A DNA stretch of 10,078 bases, taken from contig JADFXO010000126.1 of the NCBI GenBank assembly GCA_015233485.1, positions 1 to 10,078 of the forward strand, read 5' to 3'. Below are positions 1 through 4,900 of the stretch, in pieces; position 1 is the first letter of the stretch, and each line of letters begins with the position of its first letter. The notes under the pieces were generated by a model that was given only the letters and a program-made list of their open reading frames with translations, searched no databases and had not been told where the DNA came from. A program made the translations under genes and the position numbers. The stretch is from Nitrospirota bacterium. GTDB lineage: Bacteria; Nitrospirota; Thermodesulfovibrionia; Thermodesulfovibrionales; Magnetobacteriaceae.

Positions 1-30
1 CTCGTCTGCTGACCATCTTCTCTGTCCCAT
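1..30 (-). CDS. Probable transposase (HTH/OrfA-like), N-terminal fragment cut by window edge
   Basis: An ATG at 30-28 on the minus strand opens a frame reading MGQRRWSADE up to the window edge. It is preceded by a perfect AAGGAG (plus-strand CTCCTT at 40-45) with 9-nt spacing. The R-R-W-S-A-D/E-E opening is typical of the helix-turn-helix N-terminus of IS3-type OrfA and related transposases, where it usually continues into an E-K-L-x-I-V helix. Only ten codons are visible, so family and integrity cannot be judged. It lies on the same strand as, and 49 bp downstream of, the pentapeptide-repeat gene. If this is an insertion sequence, its end should lie within roughly 31-130, which could include the 3' tail of that gene. 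The ribosome binding site makes a real start likely; the transposase assignment rests on a short motif. Confidence 0.5.
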   Translation of the reverse strand, partial: MGQRRWSADE

Positions 31-79
31 TTGCTCTTGCTCCTTACTTTAAGGTGTTGATCTCCGCCATGCAGAGAGT

Positions 80-1351
80 TTAACCTCTACTCCTTTGGGA
101 TGTCCACTCCTTTATGGTAGCAGTATAGAGGTACCCTGCAGGCAATATATCGAAGACATAATCTTTATGATAATAGATACCCTTAAGAATTGTTGTATTA
201 TCAATATCAGAACAATATAAAACTGCATCATATAAATTAGCCCCTTGAAGGTTTACCCCATATAAATAAGTTCCTTGAAGTCTTGCCCAAACTAAGTTAG
301 CCCCTTTAAGGTTTGCCGCATATAAATTAGCCCATTGAAGGTTTGCACCACGTAAATCAGACCCTTGAAGTCTTGTCAAAACTAATTCAGACCCTTGAAG
401 GTTTGCTCCTTCTAAGTTAACATTTATAAATGTTGAACCAGAAAAATCAGAATAACTTAAATCTCTGCCATGTAAATCAAGTTTATCTGTCTGCTCTCTG
501 ATGGCATCTTCTTTAGTTTTATTGTCATGTAAATAATGTATAATCATTACATCGCTGATTTCCTTTGATACTATTGCTTTTTCTTGTAAAAATATATTTC
601 TATGAAATACTCCAAACCAATCATCTACACTATTTGTAAATACAAAAACACTACAAAAAATAAGCCAAGAAAATACTATCATCATAAATGGTACAGTAGA
701 AATAATAAATAATTGTTTTATTCGTATGTTATTATTTAATCTCGTTATTTGCCGATAAAATAAAAACGACATTATGCCGTCGATTGTAACTACATAATTT
801 TGTCCTATAGAAATCCAGAAATCGTGGTAAGGCAAAAACTTATATGCTGTCCATCCTATTATAAAAAGAGGCAATATATAATATACTCCTATAATAAATA
901 ATTTAATAACTTTTTCAAATAATTTTGATTGTTCATATTTATAAGAATAATTGAAGACAAATGGAACTAAATATGACGGTTTATTCTTTCCAATGTTGAA
1001 CCAACTGATGAAGTTTTCGGCGTGTATAGAAAGATTGATGAGCAAATAAAGATGAATGATTAAGATAATAACAGGAGTAAATTTATAAAAGTAAAGGAGA
1101 GGCACCTCGTATCCGATAATAGGAAGTTTAATCATACTGCTGCCAATGAGGAGCATCATATCCGTTGTAGTGGCTGTGGTAATAAGAACATAGATCAAGA
1201 TACCGAGGAATATTGTGAGCATGTTTCTGTTATAAGATGATGATTTATCGAGAGATTTCTTTAATTTCTTCTCAATTACCTCAGCCTCGGCCTTTGCCTT
1301 AGCCGCCTGTGCCTCAGCCTGTGCCTTATATAGGTTTCTTTTCAGTTTCAT
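80..1351 (-). CDS. Membrane-anchored pentapeptide-repeat protein
   Basis: A 423-aa protein of unknown function. Residues 5-35 form a charged, Ala/Lys/Glu-rich helix, probably a short cytoplasmic coiled coil. Four hydrophobic segments follow at about 44-62, 83-108, 149-170 and 212-238. After a polar linker (240-290), residues 291-385 carry pentapeptide repeats of the A-(D/N)-L-x-x type, including ANLQG, SDLRG, ANLYA and ANLYD, which should fold as a right-handed quadrilateral beta-helix. There is no signal peptide and no catalytic motif. Pentapeptide domains usually mediate protein binding or scaffolding; here the domain is probably displayed on the cytoplasmic side of the inner membrane (inference). 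The only in-frame ATG near the 5' end is used, with a weak GGCGA rather than a good Shine-Dalgarno. The gene is conspicuously AT-rich compared with the genes to the right, consistent with transfer. The last residues (EWTSQRSRG) lie next to a probable transposase, so the native C-terminus may have been altered. Confidence 0.85.
   Translation of the reverse strand: MKLKRNLYKAQAEAQAAKAKAEAEVIEKKLKKSLDKSSSYNRNMLTIFLGILIYVLITTATTTDMMLLIGSSMIKLPIIGYEVPLLYFYKFTPVIILIIHLYLLINLSIHAENFISWFNIGKNKPSYLVPFVFNYSYKYEQSKLFEKVIKLFIIGVYYILPLFIIGWTAYKFLPYHDFWISIGQNYVVTIDGIMSFLFYRQITRLNNNIRIKQLFIISTVPFMMIVFSWLIFCSVFVFTNSVDDWFGVFHRNIFLQEKAIVSKEISDVMIIHYLHDNKTKEDAIREQTDKLDLHGRDLSYSDFSGSTFINVNLEGANLQGSELVLTRLQGSDLRGANLQWANLYAANLKGANLVWARLQGTYLYGVNLQGANLYDAVLYCSDIDNTTILKGIYYHKDYVFDILPAGYLYTATIKEWTSQRSRG
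221..400 (-). repeat. 30-bp coding repeats (six 10-residue double-pentapeptide units)
   Basis: Inside the pentapeptide domain (residues 318-377) the DNA repeats with a 30-bp rather than 15-bp period. Each unit begins with a CTTCAAGGG-like block encoding L-Q-G, or the variants L-Q-W and L-K-G. The six units start at residues 318, 328, 338, 348, 358 and 368. The period indicates that pairs of pentapeptides were duplicated together. The units have diverged at the nucleotide level but keep the first 8-9 bases nearly unchanged. Confidence 0.7.
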
Positions 1352-1396
1352 TCGCCGATGTTTGTTCCATATTTGCCTTGCTTCCCTGCCATCCTG

Positions 1397-1405
1397 ATTA
1401 TATCA
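1397..1405 (-). promoter_or_regulatory. Extended -10 promoter for the pentapeptide-repeat gene
   Basis: Read on the minus strand, 1405 to 1397 is TGA followed by TATAAT, a perfect -10 hexamer with the extended TG motif. A start of transcription near 1390 would give a leader of about 39 nt before the ATG at 1351. The -35 region (about 1420-1425, TGATTT on the minus strand) is poor and abuts the target duplication of the neighbouring MITE. The extended -10 may compensate for it. Confidence 0.5.
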
Positions 1406-1436
1406 TATCTATATACAGTAAATCATATATATAGCT

Positions 1437-1638
1437 CAGGGCAAACGCATTTGAAAATTACAATAGGAATTTCATAGACTGGATTCCAGCTTTCGCTGGA
1501 ATGACAGACAAGGCAGAACAAAAACGAACACCTGAATTTTATCGTTCTCTTTTTTGTCATTCCAGCGAAAGCTGGAATCCAGGAAACCATCTTTTGGAAC
1601 TGACGGCATAGGCAATTTTTTCTAATGTGTTTGCCCTG
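1437..1638. mobile_element. MITE-like non-autonomous element, 202 bp, with 10-bp target duplication
   Basis: The element is bounded by inverted repeats. The left end (1437-1451) reads CAGGGCAAACGCATT. The right end (1624-1638), reverse-complemented, reads CAGGGCAAACACATT, one mismatch in 15. Similarity continues through a GAAAA to about 21 bp with a second mismatch. Immediately outside are identical 10-bp direct repeats, ATATATAGCT, at 1427-1436 and 1639-1648, the hallmark of transposition with target duplication. No open reading frame of note lies inside, so it would have to be mobilised in trans. A 10-bp duplication is compatible with IS4-related groups among others, but I do not recognise the ends and assign no family. 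It sits in the intergenic region between divergent genes. Confidence 0.75.
1479..1582. repeat. Inverted pair of REP-like palindromes (28-bp perfect arms)
   Basis: Arms at 1479-1506 and 1555-1582 are perfect reverse complements over 28 bp, separated by 48 bp. Each arm is itself a palindrome: ATTCCAGC and GCTGGAAT around a TTTC (or GAAA) tetraloop, flanked by TGTC/CTGG bases. This resembles the widespread TGTCATTCC...GGAATCCAG family of dispersed repeats (dRS3-like or REP-doublet elements) known from many bacterial genomes. It lies wholly inside the MITE-like element and could form either two small hairpins or one long 28-bp stem. No transposase of the REP-associated type is in view. Confidence 0.8.
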
Positions 1639-1666
1639 ATATATAGCTGAATATTGTACTAAAAAA

Positions 1667-1675
1667 TGTTATACT
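1667..1675 (+). promoter_or_regulatory. Extended -10 promoter for the antitoxin-like/nucleotidyltransferase pair
   Basis: TG-T-TATACT at 1667-1675 is an extended -10 element (TATACT, one mismatch to TATAAT). The corresponding -35 position (about 1647-1652, CTGAAT) is weak and overlaps the right-hand target duplication of the MITE. Transcription would begin near 1682, leaving a leader of about 70 nt that contains a strong unused ribosome binding site at 1688-1693. Confidence 0.4.
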
Positions 1676-1687
1676 TACAGAGATGCC

Positions 1688-1734
1688 GGAGGAGGGTTGT
1701 GGTTACGTATAAACTCAATGATACTATTAGGTGA
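1688..1734 (+). other. Strong Shine-Dalgarno plus 11-codon leader ORF in frame with the 63-aa gene
   Basis: GGAGGA at 1688-1693 is followed after 5 nt by GTG at 1699, opening MVTYKLNDTIR and ending at TGA 1732-1734. The frame is the same as that of the downstream gene starting at 1753, six codons after the stop. This could be a translated leader peptide, or the original start of the downstream gene now cut off by a nonsense change. The spacing and the Shine-Dalgarno are better than average, so ribosome binding here is plausible; a function is not established. Confidence 0.35.
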
Positions 1735-1752
1735 GATAAGGAGAATGAGGTT

Positions 1753-1944
1753 ATGTTAGAGATAGTAAAAAAATACGTTGTAGATGCTCATAACAACAGG
1801 TTGGCTGTCGAGATAGACATTGAGACATTCAGCAAGATTGAGGAGATATTAGAGAACTACGGGCTTTACCATCTAATGAATGATGACAAGGACTCGGAAT
1901 CTCTTAGTCTTGAACAGGCGAAGGAATATAATGAGAGAAGGTAA
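1753..1944 (+). CDS. Small antitoxin-like protein (RelB/Phd-type size and layout)
   Basis: A 63-aa acidic protein starting at ATG 1753, with AAGGAG at 1738-1743 (9-nt spacing) as ribosome binding site. Residues 7-20 (YVVDAHNNRLAVEI) look like a beta-hairpin. Residues 22-36 (DIETFSKIEEILENY) form a helix, and a charged C-terminal helix (SLEQAKEYNERR) follows. That layout is common in small DNA-binding or toxin-neutralising proteins encoded ahead of RelE/ParE toxins. Its TAA stop overlaps the ATG of the nucleotidyltransferase gene (TAATG), so the two are translationally coupled. No RelE/ParE-type toxin follows; the coupled partner is an MNT protein instead. It lacks the R-x4-H-x-Y motif of HepT. 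The antitoxin assignment is a resemblance in size, composition and context, not a firm family match. Confidence 0.6.
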   Translation: MLEIVKKYVVDAHNNRLAVEIDIETFSKIEEILENYGLYHLMNDDKDSESLSLEQAKEYNERR

Positions 1945-2222
1945 TGACTCAAGAGATTAAGCATACGATAGTGGATTTCCTTAAACCTTACGGGGTTAAG
2001 AGCATTGCCATATTCGGCTCTTACGGCAGAGGGGATTTTTCAGTTAATAGCGACATAGATGTTCTCGTCGAATTTTCGACAAATATGACCCTCTACGATA
2101 TAGTAGGCATTGAGCTGGAGCTATCGGAGGCACTTGGGATTAAGGTGGATTTATTGACCGAACCTGCCATCAGCCCTTATATGATAGATACTATCAAGAA
2201 AAGTCTTGTAAAAATTTACTGA
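1944..2222 (+). CDS. Minimal nucleotidyltransferase (MNT/MntA-like)
   Basis: A 92-aa single-domain nucleotidyltransferase of the polymerase-beta superfamily. G25-S26 followed by ten residues and D37-x-D39 gives the exact GSx10DxD metal- and nucleotide-binding signature (GSYGRGDF...SDIDVLVEF). D69 in VDLL is a good candidate for the third carboxylate. In known MntA/HepT systems the MNT protein is the antitoxin, adenylylating the HEPN toxin HepT at a tyrosine. No HepT-like ORF follows in the 130 bp before the next gene, and the upstream coupled partner is not HEPN-like. It may be an orphan antitoxin, may act on the 63-aa partner, or may act on a distant HepT. All catalytic residues seem intact, so transfer of a nucleotide to a protein or small target is likely; the target is unknown. 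Confidence 0.85.
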   Translation: MTQEIKHTIVDFLKPYGVKSIAIFGSYGRGDFSVNSDIDVLVEFSTNMTLYDIVGIELELSEALGIKVDLLTEPAISPYMIDTIKKSLVKIY

Positions 2223-2306
2223 GCTCCCGACATACTAACCTCTCCCATCGTTCATCTATAAACCGCTCTCTTTTAGACGCCATAACACCAGCCCATTATA
2301 TCGCCG

Positions 2307-2382
2307 GTCACGGTCGGTTTGAAATAAAAACGCTGTAACGTGTATAATATTGTTTGTATGAACCGGAGGAACCGACTGTGAC
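2307..2382. repeat. Inverted repeat flanking the promoter of the GspE/PilB-like gene
   Basis: Arms at 2307-2319 (GTCACGGTCGGTT) and 2370-2382 (AACCGACTGTGAC) are reverse complements with one mismatch in 13. They bracket the -35/-10 region and the ribosome binding site; the right arm contains the proposed GTG start. Centres are 63 bp apart, close to six helical turns. The spacing could suit two bound repressor units with DNA looping, but chance is possible. Confidence 0.35.
2319..2348 (+). promoter_or_regulatory. Sigma70-type promoter of the GspE/PilB-like gene
   Basis: TTGAAA (2319-2324) and a perfect TATAAT (2343-2348) are separated by 18 bp. Transcription should start near 2355. That places the upstream TTG codon at 2354 at or before the transcript end and supports the GTG at 2378 as the true start. 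Confidence 0.65.
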
Positions 2383-4750
2383 AATTAAGATGAGCCGACA
2401 AAACCCTAATGCTAAGAAGCTTGGCACAACATTGCTGGAGGCCGGTGTTATTAATGAAAAAGAACTGAATGCGGCCCTAACCGAGCAAAAGCGAACCGGC
2501 CATAAGCTCGGCAAGGTGCTCATAGACCTTGGGCTTACTACGGAAATGGACATTGTTCACACACTTGCCGACAACATGGGGCTTGAGTATGTCGAGATTA
2601 AAAAAATCACCATCGAGGCAGAGGCCATTAAAGCAGTGCCCGTAAAACTTGCGGAGAAACACCTTGTGCTGCCCATCAATTTTGCTGGCAACAGGATAAC
2701 CGTGGCAATGTCAGACCCGCTTGACCTCGGGGCAGTCAGAGATTTGGAATTTGTCACGGGCAAAGGCGTTAATCCGGCAGTTGCAACATTGTCTGACATA
2801 AGAAGGGGTATTCAGGCTTATTACTATAAGACAAAACCGAGGATGCTGGGAGAGATACTCGTCGAGGCGGGAACCATTAAGCCGGAACAGCTTGAAATAT
2901 GTCTCAAAAAACAAAAGACAACCAAAAAGAAACTTGGCGACATTATCGTGAAGATGAACTTTGCCTCAGAGACTGAAATCGCGCAAGGATTGTCGTCACA
3001 ACTTAATATGCCATACATTGATTTGACTTTTGTAGCCATACAAACCGATGTGGCCAAGTTGATAGATAAGGACTTCGCCCTGAAATATCTGCTTGTCCCA
3101 TTGAGTGCCACAAATCGGGTGGTGGAAATAGCCATGGCCAATCCAATGGACATCGACGCCATAAGGGAAGTCAAGTACATGCTTAACAAGGATGTTGAGA
3201 TTGTCATATCCACACCGACTGAGATAGAGAATGCCATACGCCGCAATTGCGCTGAAATTTCACTTGACAGGTCAACCGGAACAACACAGATTGATACCTT
3301 TGACAGGCTCAAGGAACTCTTCACTGATCAGGACAGCTTAGACGCCAAAATGGACATAAAAACCGAACGTATTGATGTTTATAGCGAGACGAACAAACTA
3401 TTAAAAGACAGTGAATCCCCACCGGTTATTCAACTTGTAAATAAGATAATCTTCAGCGCCATTAAAACTAAGGCAAGCGATATACACATGGAGCCTCACG
3501 AAAACTCGTTCATTATCAGATTGCGGGTTGACGGCATAATGTCCGGCCTTACACAGCTTTCAAAGACCTTCGCCCCCTCGGTAGTCTCAAGGATAAAGGT
3601 TATGGCCAAGATGGATATATCCGAAAGACGCATCCCGCAAGACGGCGGGATAAAGATAAAGGTGGAAGGCAAGGGGGTTGACCTTAGGGTCTCTACGCTG
3701 CCCACACAATTTGGCGAAAAGATAGTTATCAGGATACTTGATCCATCGGCGTCCAATTTGTCGTTAGTTGATATAGGGTTATCCGACAAGGACTATCAGA
3801 TGGTGTTGGAGATGATAGAAAAACCGCAGGGACTTGTGCTTGTTACAGGACCAACCGGCAGCGGGAAAAGCACCACCCTCTACTCTTCATTGAACCACCT
3901 GATGAACGATAGAAGCAATCTCGTTACGATTGAGGACCCCATAGAGTATAATCTGAAAGGCGCCACCCAGGTGAACATAAACGATAAGGCAGGGCTTACG
4001 TTTGCCGCTGCCCTGCGCTCCGTCCTAAGACAAGACCCGGATATCATAATGGTAGGAGAGATGCGAGACCCTGAGACCGCCGAAATAGCCATTCAGGCCT
4101 CAATCACGGGACATCTTGTGATAAGCACGTTACACACAACCACTGCCGTTGCGGCAATTACAAGGCTCAAGGGCATGGGTATCAAGAGCCACTTCGTGGC
4201 ATCATCCCTCAACGGAATAATTGCCCAGCGGCTTGTCAGGAAACTTTGTGACACATGCAAACAGCCTTATACGCCGTCACTGGAAGAACTCATATTGTTG
4301 GGCCTAAAGGGGGAGCATATGGGTGTGGACATCAAGTTCCATAAGGCAATAGGATGTGATGACTGCGGAGGGCGCGGCTTTAAAGGCAGGATAGGGATTT
4401 ATGAAATCCTGCCGGCTAATCCGGCAATCAGAAAACTCATATTCGAGGAGGCCGGCGAAAGCAATATATCTCGCGCCGGCTTTGACTCCGGTATGAATTC
4501 CATTATTGAGGATGGTCTTAAGAAGACTATGCAGGGGATAACAACTCTTGAAGAGGTACTGAGGGTAACGTCGAGCATATCAAGCAGGGAGATGATTGTA
4601 TGCCAAAAATGTATGCTGACGTTGAATTCCGATTACGTCTTCTGCCCATTTTGCGGCCATTCGTTGAAACACAAATGCCCTAAATGCCTCAATCCAAGAA
4701 ATCCTGACTGGAAGTTCTGTCCTTTCTGCAATGAAGTGTTTAATGACTAA
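2378..4750 (+). CDS. GspE/PulE/PilB-family secretion or pilus ATPase with tandem MshEN domains and C-terminal double zinc ribbon
   Basis: A 790-aa cytoplasmic hexameric-type ATPase that would power type IV pilus assembly or type II secretion. GTG at 2378 is chosen because GGAGGA (2365-2370) lies 7 nt upstream. The frame stays open back to a TTG at 2354, but that codon coincides with the predicted transcription start. Two MshEN modules (about 14-140 and 156-290) each show two 24-residue LGxxL...G motifs five residues apart (14-37/43-66; 156-179/185-208), the arrangement that binds c-di-GMP in MshE. The usual first Arg is Lys14 and Met156, and the conserved Gly of the last motif is Asn. The ATPase core has Walker A GPTGSGKST (491-499), Walker B around D555-E561, and a zinc site C624xxC627...C660xxC663. 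After residue 740 an unusual tail carries eight cysteines (742, 745, 756, 759, 767, 770, 781, 784) as two zinc ribbons. No pilin, platform or secretin gene is adjacent, so which machine it serves is unknown. Confidence 0.93.
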   Translation: MTIKMSRQNPNAKKLGTTLLEAGVINEKELNAALTEQKRTGHKLGKVLIDLGLTTEMDIVHTLADNMGLEYVEIKKITIEAEAIKAVPVKLAEKHLVLPINFAGNRITVAMSDPLDLGAVRDLEFVTGKGVNPAVATLSDIRRGIQAYYYKTKPRMLGEILVEAGTIKPEQLEICLKKQKTTKKKLGDIIVKMNFASETEIAQGLSSQLNMPYIDLTFVAIQTDVAKLIDKDFALKYLLVPLSATNRVVEIAMANPMDIDAIREVKYMLNKDVEIVISTPTEIENAIRRNCAEISLDRSTGTTQIDTFDRLKELFTDQDSLDAKMDIKTERIDVYSETNKLLKDSESPPVIQLVNKIIFSAIKTKASDIHMEPHENSFIIRLRVDGIMSGLTQLSKTFAPSVVSRIKVMAKMDISERRIPQDGGIKIKVEGKGVDLRVSTLPTQFGEKIVIRILDPSASNLSLVDIGLSDKDYQMVLEMIEKPQGLVLVTGPTGSGKSTTLYSSLNHLMNDRSNLVTIEDPIEYNLKGATQVNINDKAGLTFAAALRSVLRQDPDIIMVGEMRDPETAEIAIQASITGHLVISTLHTTTAVAAITRLKGMGIKSHFVASSLNGIIAQRLVRKLCDTCKQPYTPSLEELILLGLKGEHMGVDIKFHKAIGCDDCGGRGFKGRIGIYEILPANPAIRKLIFEEAGESNISRAGFDSGMNSIIEDGLKKTMQGITTLEEVLRVTSSISSREMIVCQKCMLTLNSDYVFCPFCGHSLKHKCPKCLNPRNPDWKFCPFCNEVFND

Positions 4751-4789
4751 CGATACTAAATTGCAATAGCAACAACTAAGTACAAAGAC

Positions 4790-4810
4790 GAAGGGGGATA
4801 ATCCCCCTTC
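4790..4810. terminator. Perfect palindrome, possible bidirectional terminator
   Basis: GAAGGGGGAT (4790-4799) and ATCCCCCTTC (4801-4810) form a perfect 10-bp inverted repeat around one base; as RNA it would give an 8-bp GC-rich stem with an AUAAU loop. It lies 39 bp past the stop of the ATPase gene and 90 bp past the stop of the convergent 1606-aa gene, where a shared terminator is expected. Neither strand has a good U-tract after the stem, so intrinsic termination is uncertain. Confidence 0.5.
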
Positions 4811-4846
4811 ACCCCGTAATCACGCACATGTTTTATCTGTATAATT

Positions 4847-4868
4847 CGGGCTGCCGCCCGTTGGCGGC
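4847..4868. repeat. Two overlapping, mutually exclusive GC-rich hairpins
   Basis: CGGGC-TGCC-GCCCG (4847-4860) and GCCGCC-CGTT-GGCGGC (4853-4868) are both perfect stems with 4-nt loops that share GCCGCC, so only one can form at a time. They lie 33 bp beyond the stop of the minus-strand gene in the convergent spacer. They may help end that transcript or protect its 3' end; no U-run supports classic termination. The rest of 4751-4900 shows no gene. Confidence 0.4.
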
Positions 4869-4900
4869 TTCAGTACTCCGGCTAAAGACTGCGGCGCTAT

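Noticed and set aside
221..400. Regular 30-bp periodicity resembling a CRISPR array
   Set aside because: The repeats are in frame, degenerate and encode L-Q-G pentapeptides with no unique spacers; they are coding repeats.
2223..2318. A HepT-like toxin or remnant after the nucleotidyltransferase
   Set aside because: Only about 95 bp are available before the next promoter and no frame shows HEPN-like residues.
2354..2377. TTG at 2354 as start of the GspE/PilB-like gene
   Set aside because: It lies 6 bp after a perfect TATAAT and therefore at the likely transcription start, while GTG at 2378 has GGAGGA at ideal spacing.
2824..3324. A 166-codon open frame on the minus strand inside the GspE/PilB-like gene
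   Set aside because: It is antisense to a clearly conserved MshEN region, has no family features, and the sense frame explains the conservation.
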